A stretch of 64,000 nucleotides of DNA from assembly GCF_004343075.1 (NCBI RefSeq), contig NZ_SLXP01000005.1:20936-84935 (forward strand). Reading direction: 5' to 3'. Position numbers and translations under genes: made by a program. Positions 17,087-30,078 of this stretch are shown in pieces; position 1 is the stretch's first letter, and every line of letters starts with the position of its first letter. Under the pieces are notes generated by a model that made no database searches, had not been told where the DNA came from, and saw nothing but the letters and a program-made list of their open reading frames with translations. Source of the stretch: Rhodovulum marinum. Lineage in GTDB: Bacteria; Pseudomonadota; Alphaproteobacteria; Rhodobacterales; Rhodobacteraceae.

Positions 17087-18067
17087 CGGCGGACTCCAGT
17101 TTCTTGACGATCTCGGCGCGGGTGTCGGCGTCGCAGAAGGCGGCGTCAAGGGCCACCCGGTTGATCTGCGCGAAATCGCCCTCGTCCCAGCCAAAGGTTT
17201 CGGCCAGCCGGTCGTATTCGCGGCGCATCGTGGTGTGAAAGAACGGCGGATCGTCGGTCGAGACGGTCACCTTGACACCCGCGCGGCGCAACCGGTCGAT
17301 CGGGTGCGAAGGCCAGTCGGGATAGACCCCCAGCGCGATGTTCGAACCCGGGCAGACCTCCAGCACAATGCCGGTTTCGGCCAGGTGATCGACCAGCGCC
17401 GGGTCCTCGACCGCGCGGACCCCGTGGCCGATGCGGTCGACCCGCAGCGCCTCCAGCGTATCGCGCACCGCCCCCGGCCCGCCCCATTCGCCGGCATGCG
17501 CCGTCAGGCCCAGCCCCGCCTCGCGCGCCATGTCAAAGGCCCAGGCGAAATCGCGCGGGTGGCCCGCGCCCTCGTCGCCCGCGATGCCGAAGCCCACGAT
17601 GAACCGCCCCGCGGTTTCCGCCGCGCACAGCGCCGTCTCGCGGGCCTTGTCGGGGCCGAAATGGCGGATACAGGTGACAATGCCGCGCAAGGTGATGCCA
17701 TGCACCGCCTGGGCGTGGTGGGCGGCCTCTTCGATGGCGTGCAGGTATTCGCGCCAGGCCAACAGGTCGCGCCCCCCGCAGAAATCCGGCGAGAGGAAGG
17801 TTTCCAGGTAGACCACGCCTTCGGCCGCCGCCTCCTCCAGGATCACGGCGGTCAGGCGCGCATAGTCGTCGGGGCTTTGCAGGACAGAGGTCGCGGCCTC
17901 GTAGATGTCGAGAAACTGCACGAAATCCCGGTAGGCATAGCCGCCATCGGGGCCAAAAATGCCGGAAATGTCCAAGTGCCGCGCCTTGGCCATGTCGCGG
18001 ATCAGCGCCGGGGGCGCGGCCCCTTCCAGGTGGTGATGCAGTTCGATCTTGGGAATGTTGGAAAGGG

Positions 18068-18071
<4 letters not shown>
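17079..18071 (-). CDS. add: Adenosine deaminase
   Basis: 330-residue zinc enzyme converting adenosine to inosine. Metal and catalytic motifs are visible: [14 protein letters not shown] (about residues 8-21), [14 protein letters not shown] with the catalytic Glu (about 190-203), [12 protein letters not shown], and [11 protein letters not shown] with the Asp pair. It starts at GTG 18069-18071, which overlaps the deoB stop as GTGA; this explains the lack of an ATG. Fourth gene of the nucleoside salvage operon. Confidence 0.94.
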
Positions 18072-19275
<1,204 letters not shown>

Positions 19276-19279
<4 letters not shown>

Positions 19280-20586
19280 CGCAGGATCCTCCGCCGGATC
19301 AGGGGCGGGATATCGGGGACGCTGTCGCCCAGCCGGAAAGCCGCCAGCACCGCCTGCGCGGCGGCCTCGGCATCCTCTTCGCTGGCGGCATGGACCAGCG
19401 CCAAGGGCTGACCCGCGCCGATATCCTCGCCCAGCGCGGCGATCTCGGACAGCCCGACCGAGGGGTTGATGCGGTCGACCTCGCGCCGCCGCCCGCCGCC
19501 CAGGCCCACCACCGCGTGGCCCAGCGCCTCGCCGTCGATCGCCTGCACGATCCCGCCCTCGTTGTCGACCACCTCCTGGATCACGGGGGCGGCGGGCAGG
19601 CGGTCGGGCCAGCGTTCGATGAAATCGGCGGGCCCGCCCAGTTCGCACACCATCTCGCCGAATCTCAGCGCCGCCTCGCCCGATTCCAGCGCCTGCTCGA
19701 TCCGCCCCGCCCCGTCGGCGGCGTCATCGGCCAGCCCGCCCAACGCCAGAACCTCGCCGCCCAGCGCGCAGGTGATGTCCCACAGCGCGGGCGTGACCCC
19801 GGTCCCGGTCAGCGTCTCCATCACCTCGATCACCTCCAGCGCGTTTCCGGCGGCGCCGACCAGCGGTTGCGACATGTCGGTGATCAGCGCGGTCGTCATG
19901 CAGCCCGCCCCCTGCGCCGTCTGCACCAATGCGCGGGCCAGGTCCTCGGCCTCGTCCATGTCCTTCATGAAGGCGCCCGAGCCGACCTTGACGTCGAGCA
20001 CCAGCGCCTCGAGCCCCGCGGCCAGCTTCTTGGACAGGATCGAGGCGGTGATCAGGTCGATGCTTTCGACCGTGCCGGACACGTCGCGCACCGCGTAAAG
20101 CCGCCGGTCGGCGGGCGCGATATCGGCCGAGGCCCCGACGATGGCACAGCCGATCTGGGCGGTGATCGCCTTCAACTCGGAAATGCCGACCTGGGTGCGG
20201 TAACCGGGGATCGCCTCCAGCTTGTCCAGCGTGCCGCCGGTATGGCCCAGCCCCCGGCCCGAGATCATCGGCACATAGGCCCCGCAGGCGGCCAGCGCGG
20301 GCCCCAGGATCAGCGAGACGCAATCGCCGATCCCGCCGGTGGAATGCTTGTCCAGCACCGGGCCGGGCAGGTCCCAGGTCAGCACCTTGCCGCTGTCGCG
20401 CATCGCCCGCGTCAGCCCGACCCGTTCGGGCGTGGTGAACCCGTTCAGCAGCACCGCCATCGCGAAGGCGCCCGCCTGGGCATCGCTCACCGCGCCCGAG
20501 GCGAGGCCCGCAACGAACCAGTCCAACTGCGCGTCGGTCAGCGGCTCGCCATCGCGGACCTGCGCGATGATCCGGCGCGCGTCCAT
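19276..20586 (-). CDS. deoA: Thymidine phosphorylase
   Basis: 436 residues. Phosphorylase motifs: VLDKHSTGGIGDCVSLILGP (about residues 80-99), the family signature SGRGLGHTGGTLDKLE (about 112-127), and VGSGAFMKD with the catalytic Lys nearby. It releases thymine or uracil plus deoxyribose 1-phosphate. The start at 20584-20586 overlaps the cdd stop by one base (TGATG), so translation is coupled. Members of this family can be specific for thymidine or also accept deoxyuridine. Confidence 0.95.
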
Positions 20587-20981
20587 CACGGCCGGTCCCC
20601 CATATGGGCGGCCGAGAATGCACCGGGCAGCAATTCGGCCACGGTCATGGTCAGCGCCTCGCCCGACAGCGTGGCCATGGTCACCGGCACGTCGGGGCGC
20701 GCGAACTCGGCCAGTTTCTGCCGGCAACCGCCGCAGGGCGTCACCGGGGCCGGGCCATCGGCGATGACCGCCACCTCGACGATCTCGCGGCAGCCCGCGG
20801 CCACCATCGCGGCGATTGCGCCCGCTTCGGCGCAGGTGCCCTCGGGCGAGGCGATGTTCTCGACGTTGCAGCCGACATGGATCGCCCCGTCCGCCCCCCG
20901 GATCGCCGCGCCCACCTTGAAGCGCGAATAGGGGGCATGGGCGTTCTCGCGCACCGCGCGGGCGGCGGACAAAAGCGTCAT
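20586..20981 (-). CDS. cdd: Cytidine deaminase
   Basis: 131-residue tetrameric-type Cdd. Zinc motifs CNVENIASPEGTCAEAGAI (Cys/Glu of the deaminase core, about residues 53-71) and VTPCGGCRQKLAEF (PCxxC, about 86-99) are intact. It deaminates cytidine and deoxycytidine to feed DeoA and Upp. First gene of the salvage operon. The ATG at 20979-20981 has GGAGACCTCC just upstream. A LacI-type palindrome at 21058-21073 lies 77 bp upstream, in the region shared with divergent prpE. Confidence 0.94.
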   Translation of the reverse strand: MTLLSAARAVRENAHAPYSRFKVGAAIRGADGAIHVGCNVENIASPEGTCAEAGAIAAMVAAGCREIVEVAVIADGPAPVTPCGGCRQKLAEFARPDVPVTMATLSGEALTMTVAELLPGAFSAAHMGDRP

Positions 20982-21057
20982 GGAGGTCTCCGTTTTGTGG
21001 TCAATCTGCGGCGCGCCCGCCGGGGATGCAAGAGCGGGCGCGACGCTCGGCCCCACC

Positions 21058-21073
21058 TTATTAGCGCTAACAG
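21058..21073. promoter_or_regulatory. LacI-family-like operator between cdd and prpE
   Basis: TTATTAGCGCTAACAG contains the perfect palindrome TTAGCGCTAA (21061-21070) with a central GCGC, as in LacI/CytR-type operators; 6 of 8 arm positions match. It lies between the divergent nucleoside salvage operon and prpE. A nucleoside-responsive LacI-type repressor is a plausible binder, by analogy only; no such regulator gene is in the window. Confidence 0.5.
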
Positions 21074-21158
21074 CGACAGGTCGCCCGGGTTTCTATCTTG
21101 CGCGGCGCGGCCCGCCTGCGTAACAGAATTGCCGAAACCAAGAGAAGGGACGACCATC

Positions 21159-23054
21159 ATGGGCTACGCCGCGCTGTACGAGAGCTGGAAATCGGATCCC
21201 GAAAGCTTCTGGATGAAGGCCGCCGAGGCGATCGATTGGGACAAGAAGCCCTCGAAGGCGCTGTTCGACGAAAACGCCCCGGAATACGAATGGTTCTCGG
21301 ATGGCATGGTCAACACCTGCTGGAACGCCGTCGACCGCCATGTCGAAAACGGCCGGGGCGACCAGACCGCGATCATCTATGACAGCCCGGTCACCGGCAC
21401 CCGCAAGTCGATTTCCTATGTCATGCTGCGCAACCGCGTCGCCCAACTGGCCGGCGCGCTGCGCGCCAAGGGCGTGGAAAAGGGCGACCGGGTCATCATC
21501 TACATGCCGATGATCCCCGAGGCGCTTGAGGCGATGCTGGCCTGCGCGCGGCTGGGCGCGATCCACTCGGTGGTGTTCGGCGGGTTCGCGGCGCACGAGC
21601 TGGCGGTGCGGATCGACGACGCCAAGCCGAAATGCATCATCGCCGCAAGCTGCGGGATCGAACCGGGCCGCATCGTGCATTACAAGCCCCTGCTCGACGG
21701 CGCGCTGGAACAATCGTCCCACCAGCCCGATTTCTGCGTGATCTTCCAGCGCGAACAAGAGGTCGCGAAACTCGAAGAAGGGCGCGACTACAACTGGCAC
21801 GGCTTCCAGTATGGCGTGGAACCGGCCGAATGCGTGCCGGTCGAGGGCAACCACCCAGCCTACATCCTGTATACCTCGGGCACGACCGGCCAGCCCAAGG
21901 GCGTGGTGCGGCCCACCGGCGGCCACCTGGTCGCGCTGAACTGGACGATGAAGAACATCTACAACGTCGATCCGGGCGACGTGTTCTGGGCGGCCTCGGA
22001 CGTGGGCTGGGTCGTGGGCCACAGCTATATCTGCTATGCGCCGCTGATCCACGGCAACACCACCGTGGTGTTCGAGGGCAAGCCGATCGGCACGCCGGAT
22101 GCGGGCGTGTTCTGGCGGGTGATCTCGGAACACAAGGTGAAAAGCTTCTTCACCGCGCCGACCGCCTTCCGCGCGATCAAGCGGGCGGACCCGAACGGCG
22201 AATTCGTGAACAAGTACGACCTGACCGGGCTCAAGGCGCTGTTCCTTGCGGGTGAACGGGCCGACCCCGATACAATCAAGTGGGCGCAGCGAATGCTGGG
22301 CGTGCCGGTGATCGACCACTGGTGGCAGACCGAGACCGGCTGGGCCATCGCGGGCAACCCGCTGGGCGTCGAGAAACTGCCCGTCAAGATCGGCAGCCCG
22401 TCTGTGGCGATGCCGGGCTACGACGTGCATATCCTGGACGAAGGCGGCCACGAGGTCGGCCCGAACACGCTGGGTGCCATCGCGATCAAGCTGCCGCTGC
22501 CGCCGGGCACGCTGCCCACGCTGTGGAACGCGCCCGACCGGTTCCGCAAATCCTATCTGGACCACTTCCCCGGCTATTACGAAACCGGCGACGCGGGCTA
22601 CAAGGACGAGGACGGCTATCTCTACATCATGGCGCGCACCGATGACGTCATCAACGTCGCGGGCCACCGCCTGTCCACCGGCGCCATGGAGGAGGTCCTG
22701 GCCGGCCACCCGGATGTCGCCGAATGCGCGGTGATCGGGGTCGCGGACGAGCTGAAGGGCCAACTGCCGCTGGGCCTGTTGTGCCTGACCGACGGGGTCG
22801 ACCGCGACCATGGCGAGATCGTCAAGGAATGCGTCAAGCTGGTGCGCGACCAGATCGGCCCGGTCGCGGCGTTCAAGCTGGCCTGCGTGGTGGACCGTCT
22901 GCCCAAGACCCGCTCGGGCAAGATCCTGCGCGCCACCATGGTCAAGATCGCCGATGGCGAAGAGTTCAAGATGCCCGCGACGATCGACGATCCCGCGATT
23001 CTGGACGAGATCACCATCGCGCTCAAGGCGCTGGGCTATCCCCAGGCGGCGTAA
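21159..23054 (+). CDS. prpE: Propionate--CoA ligase (propionyl-CoA synthetase)
   Basis: 631-residue acetyl-CoA-synthetase-like ligase. Adenylation loop ILYTSGTTGQPKGVVRPTGG (about residues 236-255), IDHWWQTETGWAIAGNPLG (about 385-403), the hinge YYETGDAGYKDEDGYLYIMA with RTDDVINVAGHRLS, and the C-terminal Lys in LPKTRSGKILRATM, the residue that lysine acetylation silences in this family. The DHWWQTETGW segment and 630-residue length favour PrpE over AcsA. Start ATG 21159 follows AGAGAAGGGA. It activates propionate; no methylcitrate or carboxylase genes lie nearby. Confidence 0.9.
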   Translation: MGYAALYESWKSDPESFWMKAAEAIDWDKKPSKALFDENAPEYEWFSDGMVNTCWNAVDRHVENGRGDQTAIIYDSPVTGTRKSISYVMLRNRVAQLAGALRAKGVEKGDRVIIYMPMIPEALEAMLACARLGAIHSVVFGGFAAHELAVRIDDAKPKCIIAASCGIEPGRIVHYKPLLDGALEQSSHQPDFCVIFQREQEVAKLEEGRDYNWHGFQYGVEPAECVPVEGNHPAYILYTSGTTGQPKGVVRPTGGHLVALNWTMKNIYNVDPGDVFWAASDVGWVVGHSYICYAPLIHGNTTVVFEGKPIGTPDAGVFWRVISEHKVKSFFTAPTAFRAIKRADPNGEFVNKYDLTGLKALFLAGERADPDTIKWAQRMLGVPVIDHWWQTETGWAIAGNPLGVEKLPVKIGSPSVAMPGYDVHILDEGGHEVGPNTLGAIAIKLPLPPGTLPTLWNAPDRFRKSYLDHFPGYYETGDAGYKDEDGYLYIMARTDDVINVAGHRLSTGAMEEVLAGHPDVAECAVIGVADELKGQLPLGLLCLTDGVDRDHGEIVKECVKLVRDQIGPVAAFKLACVVDRLPKTRSGKILRATMVKIADGEEFKMPATIDDPAILDEITIALKALGYPQAA

Positions 23055-23064
23055 CGGGCGGCGG

Positions 23065-23101
23065 TTTGGACCAACCTGACTTTTATACAGGTTGGTCCAA
23101 A
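23065..23101. repeat. Perfect 14-bp inverted repeat between prpE and the histidine kinase
   Basis: TTTGGACCAACCTG (23065-23078) and CAGGTTGGTCCAAA (23088-23101) are perfectly complementary around the AT-rich loop ACTTTTATA. There is no T-run after the stem, so it is an atypical terminator. The TGGTCC/GGACCA arms also look like a large operator for a dimeric regulator. It begins 11 bp after the prpE stop and ends 50 bp before the kinase start. Confidence 0.75.
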
Positions 23102-23150
23102 GCCCCGCGAGGGGTACAACCGTGCCGATGCAACCTTTGCGAGTGCCGCC

Positions 23151-24733
23151 ATGGCCGTCCTGTCGGACCCCGTTTCAGCGCCCGCGGTGACCGGATCGGC
23201 GCCGCGCGGGGGGACCGGGTCCGACACCCGCGTTGAAACGGCGGCGCGATCCCCGCATGACCGCGCCGCCATGTTGGGCCATGACATGCGCGCCGCAATC
23301 GCGGATGTGCTCGGCGGGCTTGCCCTTGCCGATCTTTCCCGGCTCGACCCGGAATCGCGGCTGCAACTGCAACGTGTCCAAAGCGCGGCCGAACAGTTGG
23401 CCCGCCTGACCGACGAGACGCTCGCCCTTGTCACCGGCGATGACCTGCCGCGCGCCAACACCCCGGTGCAGACCAGCCTTGGCCCGTTTCTCGACCGGAT
23501 CGCCGCGCGCTGGCGTGCCCATGCCGAAGAGCGTGGCCTTGGCTTTGCGCTGGATTGCGACGAGGATCTGCCCGGCGAGATCGGCACCGACCCCGCCGCG
23601 CTGGAACGCATCCTGTCCAACATGATCGGCAACGCGGTGAAATACAGCCCCGCGGGCACGGTGCGCCTGCGCGTGCATCGCGGCGCGCAAGAGGCGCTGT
23701 GCCTGCGGGTGCGCGACACCGGGCCGGGCTTTTCCGACGCGGCGATGGCGCGGCTGTTCGACTATGCCGGCCGCCCCGAGGACAGCAGCCAGCCGGGCAC
23801 CGGGCTCGGGTTGCATATCGTGCGCGACCTGGCCCAGCGCATCCGCGGCCAGTTGCAGGTGGCCAACGCCCGGGGCGGCGGCGCCGAGGTGTCGCTGATC
23901 CTGCCGCGCGCCGCCTGGGCGCCGGGCGTCGAGGCCCCGGCCGCGCTGAGCGCCCTGCCCGACCTGTCCGGGTGCACGGTGCTGGTGGCCGAGGACAACC
24001 CCACCAACCAGCTTCTGGTGCGCCAGATGCTGGAAACCCTCGGCGCCCGGGTCGCCCTGGTCGAGGACGGCGAGGCCGCGGCCGACGCGCTGGCGGCCCA
24101 ACGGTTCGACCTGGTGCTGGTCGATATCGAAATGCCCCGCCTGTCGGGCATCGACGTGGTCCGCCGCCTGCGCGCCGCCGAAGGCGACGGCCCCGCGACG
24201 CCGGTGCTGGCCGTGACCGCCTTCGTGCTGTCGGCCAACCGCGACCAGATCTATGCCGCGGGGGCCGACGGCATCCTGGCGAAACCGATCATGAGCCTGG
24301 ATGCCTTCGGCGAGGCGATCGCCCGCGTGCTCAGCAAACGCCCCGCCCCCTGCGACCCGACAACCGATAGCGCCGCGCCCTTCGACCCGGTGCACCTGGA
24401 CCGTCTGCTGGCCCTGGCCGGCCCCGAAGACGGCCGCGAATTGCTGACCCGCATGCGCGAGGATTTCGGGGCCGTGCGCGACGGTCTTGCCGAGGGCCGC
24501 GCGCGGGGCGACAGCGCCCTGTTGCGCGCGCGGACCCATGTGCTGATCCCGCTGGCCGGTGCCGTGGGCAACACCGCGCTGCAGGCCGAGGCCGAGGCGC
24601 TGAATGCCGCGGCCCGCAGCGGCGACCGCGCCGTGATCGGCCGGCTGTTGCCCTGCGTGCTGGAACGGGTGGACGTGCTGGGCGCCGCCCTTGGGCGCGA
24701 GTTCCGCGCGCGCTATTGCGAGGAACCGGCCCG

Positions 24734-24737
<4 letters not shown>
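23151..24737 (+). CDS. Soluble hybrid histidine kinase with receiver and Hpt-like domain
   Basis: 528 residues with no transmembrane helix and no recognisable sensor domain. Domain order: HisKA with phospho-acceptor His44 (MLGHDMRAAIADVLGG), HATPase (N-box NMIGNAVKYSPAG, about 158-170; VRDTGPGF; GTGLGLHIVRDL), receiver (VLVAEDNPTNQLL, Asp325 in LVLVDIEMPRLSG, Lys in ILAKPIMS), and a C-terminal helical Hpt-like domain with candidate His463 in RARTHVLIPLAGAVG. The layout supports an internal His-Asp-His relay to the response regulator encoded next (4-bp ATGA overlap). The signal must come from a protein partner or cytoplasmic ligand. Confidence 0.85.
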
Positions 24738-26149
<1,412 letters not shown>

Positions 26150-26172
26150 CGCAAGGGGCTTGCGCCCACCGC

Positions 26173-26940
26173 TCAAAGGAACTGTTCGCGGATCAGCCGT
26201 TCTTCCAGACCGTGGCCCGGGTCGAACAGGATGCGGTGCGCGATCGCCGGTTCCGACGCGATCTCGACCGCCGTCACGATGCCCGCCCCCCGGCTGTCGC
26301 CCTCGGCCATCACCGGGCGCTTCTGGGCCTCCAGCACCTCGATCCGCACCCGCGCCGATTTCGGCAACAGCGCCCCCCGCCAGCGCCGCGGCCGGAACGG
26401 CGCCACCGCCGTCAGCGCCAGCACGTCCGACCCGATGGGCAGGATCGGCCCATGCGCGGAATAGTTGTAGGCCGTCGATCCCGCGGGCGTCGCCACCAGC
26501 GCGCCGTCGCAAACCAGTTCCTCCAGCCGCAGCTTGCCATCGACGATGATCCTCAGCTTGGCGGCCTGGGGGCCGGCGCGCAACAGGCTGACCTCGTTGA
26601 TCGCCAGCGCCTCGGCCACGCTGCCATCGGGCCGCGTGGCGGTCATCCGCAGCGGGTTGATGATCTCCTGCTCGGCCTCTTCCAGCCGCCGGGTCAGGCC
26701 GGTCTCGCGGTACTCGTTCATCAGGAAACCGATGGTGCCGCAATTCATCCCGTAAACGGGCGCATCGCAGGCCTGGGTCGCATGCAGGGTCTGCAACATG
26801 AACCCGTCGCCGCCCAGCGCCACGATCACGTCCGCGGTTTCGGGCGTGGCCTGCCCATAGCGCGCGACCAGCTTGTCCAGCGCGCCCTCGGCACGCGCCG
26901 TCTCGCTGGCCAGGAAGGCGATCTTGCGTGCAGGCGCCAT
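26173..26940 (-). CDS. nadK: NAD kinase
   Basis: 255 residues, the short proteobacterial NadK form. Motifs [13 protein letters not shown] (about residues 42-54, the NAD kinase GGDG loop), [26 protein letters not shown], and [19 protein letters not shown]. It phosphorylates NAD to NADP with ATP. Start at ATG 26938-26940; further upstream codons lack family similarity. Divergent from glyA, and convergent with the sigma-54 activator, 23 bp apart. Confidence 0.94.
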   Translation of the reverse strand: MAPARKIAFLASETARAEGALDKLVARYGQATPETADVIVALGGDGFMLQTLHATQACDAPVYGMNCGTIGFLMNEYRETGLTRRLEEAEQEIINPLRMTATRPDGSVAEALAINEVSLLRAGPQAAKLRIIVDGKLRLEELVCDGALVATPAGSTAYNYSAHGPILPIGSDVLALTAVAPFRPRRWRGALLPKSARVRIEVLEAQKRPVMAEGDSRGAGIVTAVEIASEPAIAHRILFDPGHGLEERLIREQFL

Positions 26941-27111
26941 CCGGACCGCCCCCTTTTCTTGCAGATTCGGGCCAGTGTTCGCCCGCCCCGCCCCGAAACA
27001 CAAGCCCGACGAAAGGACCATTCCGGCACACGCTTTGAGACTTCCGCCGGCGCGCTACTTCCGCTAGAACCGCGGCCACGCCGCGAACGCCGCCATGAGG
27101 GAGACGCCAGG

Positions 27112-28407
27112 ATGAACGCACCGCACCAGGACAATGGCTTTTTCACCGAGACGCTCGCCAGCCGAGACCCTGAAATCGCCAAGGCCATCGGCCTGGAACT
27201 TGGCCGCCAGCGCGATGAAATCGAACTGATCGCCTCGGAAAACATCGTCAGCCATGCCGTGCTTCAGGCGCAGGGTTCGGTGATGACGAACAAATACGCC
27301 GAAGGCTACCCGGGCCGGCGCTATTACGGCGGCTGCCAGTTCGTCGATATCGCGGAAAACCTGGCGATCGAACGCGCGTGCAAACTGTTCGACGTGGCGT
27401 TCGCCAACGTCCAGCCGAACTCGGGCAGCCAGGCCAACCAGGGCGTGTTCACCGCCCTGCTGAAACCCGGCGACACGATCCTGGGCATGAGCCTGGACGC
27501 CGGCGGCCACCTGACCCACGGCGCCGCCCCCAACCAGTCGGGCAAGTGGTTCAACGCGGTGCAATACGGCGTGCGGCAGGACGACCTGCTGCCCGATTAC
27601 GACCAGATCGAGGCGCTGGCCAAGGAACACCAACCCAAGATGATCATCGCCGGCGGCTCGGCCATCCCGCGCGTGCTCGACTTCGCCCGCTTCCGCCAGA
27701 TCGCCGACATGGTGGGGGCCTACCTGCTGGTGGACATGGCCCATTTCGCGGGGCTGGTGGCGGCGGGCCTCTACCCCTCGCCCTTCCCGCATGCCCATGT
27801 GGCGACCACCACCACGCACAAGACCCTGCGGGGGCCCCGCGGCGGCATGATCCTGACCAATGACGAGGCGCTGGCCAAGAAATTCAACTCGGCCATCTTC
27901 CCCGGCATCCAGGGCGGCCCGCTGATGCACGTGATCGCGGGCAAGGCCGTCGCCTTCGGCGAGGCGCTGCAGCCGGGCTTCAAGACGTATCAGGAACAGG
28001 TCATCAAGAACGCCAAGGCGATGGGCGCCGCCCTGATGGAAGGTGGGCTCGACCTGGTCACCGGCGGCACCGACAGCCACGTCCTCTTGGTCGACCTGCG
28101 GCCCAAGGGGGTCAAGGGCAACGCCACCGAAAAGGCGCTGGGGCGTGCCCATATCACCTGCAACAAGAACGGCATCCCCTTCGACACGGAAAAACCCACG
28201 ATCACCAGCGGCATCCGGCTGGGCTCGCCCGCCGGCACCACCCGCGGCTTCGGCGAGGGCGAATTCGCCCAGATCGGCCGCTGGATCACCGAGGTGGTCG
28301 ATGGCCTCGCCGCCAACGGCGAAGAGGGCAACGCGGCGGTCGAGGAAAAGGTCAAGGCCGAAGTGGCCGAACTCTGCGCCCGCTTCCCGATCTATCCCGG
28401 CCTGTAA
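27112..28407 (+). CDS. glyA: Serine hydroxymethyltransferase
   Basis: 431-residue PLP enzyme interconverting serine and glycine with tetrahydrofolate. Motifs: [20 protein letters not shown] (about residues 39-58), [14 protein letters not shown], the PLP-lysine motif [14 protein letters not shown] (about 225-238), and NKNGIPFD near the C terminus. Length is normal. ATG 27112 follows a GGAG-containing leader. A hairpin terminator (28431-28457), itself part of a dispersed repeat, follows. Confidence 0.97.
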   Translation: MNAPHQDNGFFTETLASRDPEIAKAIGLELGRQRDEIELIASENIVSHAVLQAQGSVMTNKYAEGYPGRRYYGGCQFVDIAENLAIERACKLFDVAFANVQPNSGSQANQGVFTALLKPGDTILGMSLDAGGHLTHGAAPNQSGKWFNAVQYGVRQDDLLPDYDQIEALAKEHQPKMIIAGGSAIPRVLDFARFRQIADMVGAYLLVDMAHFAGLVAAGLYPSPFPHAHVATTTTHKTLRGPRGGMILTNDEALAKKFNSAIFPGIQGGPLMHVIAGKAVAFGEALQPGFKTYQEQVIKNAKAMGAALMEGGLDLVTGGTDSHVLLVDLRPKGVKGNATEKALGRAHITCNKNGIPFDTEKPTITSGIRLGSPAGTTRGFGEGEFAQIGRWITEVVDGLAANGEEGNAAVEEKVKAEVAELCARFPIYPGL

Positions 28408-28430
28408 TCCCGGGCCCGGAACGCTGGATC

Positions 28431-28457
28431 GAAGGGGGCTCCGGCCCCCTTCTTCTT
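28431..28457 (+). terminator. glyA terminator formed by a dispersed repeat
   Basis: GAAGGGGGC (28431-28439) pairs with GCCCCCTTC (28444-28452) around TCCG, followed by TTCTT. The T-rich part is the AAGAAG end of the repeat tail read on the other strand. Confidence 0.7.
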
Positions 28458-28470
28458 GGTCCAAATACCC
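28450..28470 (-). repeat. TATTT...AAGAAG repeat tail, copy c
   Basis: On the minus strand it reads GGGTATTTGGACCAAGAAGA and so matches the tails at 6771, 6958, 52036, 57176, 57209 and 62753. Here the tail abuts a GGGGGC hairpin that serves as the glyA terminator. Confidence 0.65.
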
Positions 28471-28507
28471 AAAAACGGGGCCATCGGTCCCGCCAGCCCG
28501 AGGTGAC

Positions 28508-29275
28508 ATGCTCGCCACCCAGATCCACGGCTCTCCGACCGACGCACTGCCCCTGCTGATCGCCCATGGCCTGTTCGGCTCGGCGCGGAACTGGGGGGTG
28601 ATCGCGAAACGGCTGTCGGACGCGCGCCAGGCGATTGCCGTCGACATGCGCAACCACGGGGCCAGCCCCTGGACGACCAGCCACCGCTACCCGGACCTTG
28701 CCCAGGACCTGGCCGAGGTGATCGACGCCCATGGCGGGCGGGCCGACGTGCTGGGCCATTCGATGGGGGGCAAGGCGGCGATGGCGCTGGCGCTGACCCG
28801 GCCGGACCGCGTGCGCCGCCTGGTGGTCGCCGATATCGCCCCGGTCGCCTATGGCCACAGCCAGACACCGCTGATCGAGGCGATGCGCAGCCTCGACCTT
28901 TCGGCCATCGACCGGCGCGGCACCGCCGACGCGGCGCTGGCCCGCCGGATCGACGAACCCGGCGTGCGCGCCTTCCTGCTGCAATCGCTGGACCTGAAGG
29001 CCAGCCCGCCCGAATGGCGGCTGAACCTCGATACGTTGCAGGCGGAAATGGCCCATATCGTGGGCTGGCCCGACGACCTGTCCGGCCGGTTCGACGGCCC
29101 CACCCTGTTCCTGTCCGGCGCGGCCTCGGACTATGTCCGCCCGGACTACCGCGACCGGATCAAGGCGCTGTTCCCCGCCGCCCGCTTTGCCAAGCTTCCC
29201 GGCGCGGGCCATTGGCTCCACGCCGAGAAACCGCGCGACTTCGAGGCCGCGGTGCGCGCCTTCCTGGACGCCTAG
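28508..29275 (+). CDS. Alpha/beta-fold hydrolase (YbfF-like esterase)
   Basis: 255 residues. Nucleophile elbow VLGHSMGGKAAMALAL (Ser near residue 81), oxyanion strand LLIAHGLFGSARNW, and catalytic His near residue 235 in LPGAGHWLHAEKP. VDMRNHGASPW is typical of the YbfF/short-chain esterase group. Substrate unknown; probably an acyl or thioester. The stop overlaps the convergent cytochrome b561 stop by 4 bp. Confidence 0.85.
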   Translation: MLATQIHGSPTDALPLLIAHGLFGSARNWGVIAKRLSDARQAIAVDMRNHGASPWTTSHRYPDLAQDLAEVIDAHGGRADVLGHSMGGKAAMALALTRPDRVRRLVVADIAPVAYGHSQTPLIEAMRSLDLSAIDRRGTADAALARRIDEPGVRAFLLQSLDLKASPPEWRLNLDTLQAEMAHIVGWPDDLSGRFDGPTLFLSGAASDYVRPDYRDRIKALFPAARFAKLPGAGHWLHAEKPRDFEAAVRAFLDA

Positions 29276-29760
29276 TCGACCGGCTTGACCATACGGGTCA
29301 TGGTGCCGTCCTTCTTGACGAACTGGCCCACCAGCGCGGCGGCGACATGCACCACGATCAGCACCAGCATCGCCACCCGCAGCACCGAATGGACATTGCC
29401 CGCCAGCGCAGACCCCTGCGACCAGGCCACCATGCCCGACACCGGCAACAGAACCATCAGCAGGTAGAACAGCCCATAGATGACACGGGCCACCATCACC
29501 TGCGCCGCCGAATGCGACGGGTCGGGCGCGGGCACGCCGTGCAGCATGCGCAGCCCGATGCGCCAGAAGGCCAGCACCAGGATCAAAAGCCCCGAGCCGA
29601 TGTGCAGGATCACGCCCGGGGTAAAGGTCTGCGCCCGCGTCTCGATCAACTGGTCGAACGCGCGCGCCATGCCGTCGCCGAACAGGAACTGCACCGCGAC
29701 AAGAACGAACACCGCCCAGTGCAGGCGGATTTGCATACGGGAATAACCGGAAACCGACAT
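29272..29760 (-). CDS. Cytochrome b561 family protein
   Basis: 162-residue integral membrane diheme cytochrome with four helices. Four candidate heme-ligand His are visible: RLHWAVFVLVAVQF (near residue 13), VILHIGSGLLILVLAFWR, NVHSVLRVAML and LIVVHVAAAL. Proteins of this type move electrons from quinol to periplasmic acceptors or protect against superoxide. ATG 29758-29760 with GGAGGG upstream. The next minus-strand genes upstream are a 58-residue membrane protein and a DsrE-like secreted protein. Confidence 0.85.
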   Translation of the reverse strand: MSVSGYSRMQIRLHWAVFVLVAVQFLFGDGMARAFDQLIETRAQTFTPGVILHIGSGLLILVLAFWRIGLRMLHGVPAPDPSHSAAQVMVARVIYGLFYLLMVLLPVSGMVAWSQGSALAGNVHSVLRVAMLVLIVVHVAAALVGQFVKKDGTMTRMVKPVD

Positions 29761-29817
29761 CTCAGGCCCTCCGAGGATCACAACCGAAAACGTGCGACCG
29801 CCGGAGGGACCCGGCGG

Positions 29818-29994
29818 TCAGTAGATGGCGCGCGCCACCTGCCAGGAAACGGGCATCGCGACCACGAAGCCGACCGCGGCTGCGGCGACGATCGGGACCA
29901 GCGTGCCATATCCCGCGACAAGGACGGCCAGAACGCCAACCCCCATCAGCGTAGCGGAAATCAGCGTGAACAGGACTGCGGCGAGCCGAAGCAT
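29818..29994 (-). CDS. Small two-helix membrane protein
   Basis: 58 residues, made almost entirely of two hydrophobic helices (about 3-25 and 32-52) ending in SWQVARAIY. AGGAGG lies 7 nt upstream of the ATG at 29992-29994. Similar short proteins are widespread in Rhodobacterales; from memory some database entries call them CTP synthetase, which cannot be right at this length. Position next to cytochrome b561 suggests an accessory membrane role, but function is unknown. Confidence 0.75.
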   Translation of the reverse strand: MLRLAAVLFTLISATLMGVGVLAVLVAGYGTLVPIVAAAAVGFVVAMPVSWQVARAIY

Positions 29995-30078
29995 CTCGGA
30001 CCTCCTGGATTGGAATTGAACCAATACCAAGCAAAGCCCGAGCCACCCCGGCCCCACCTTGATCCAGCGCAAGCTGCG

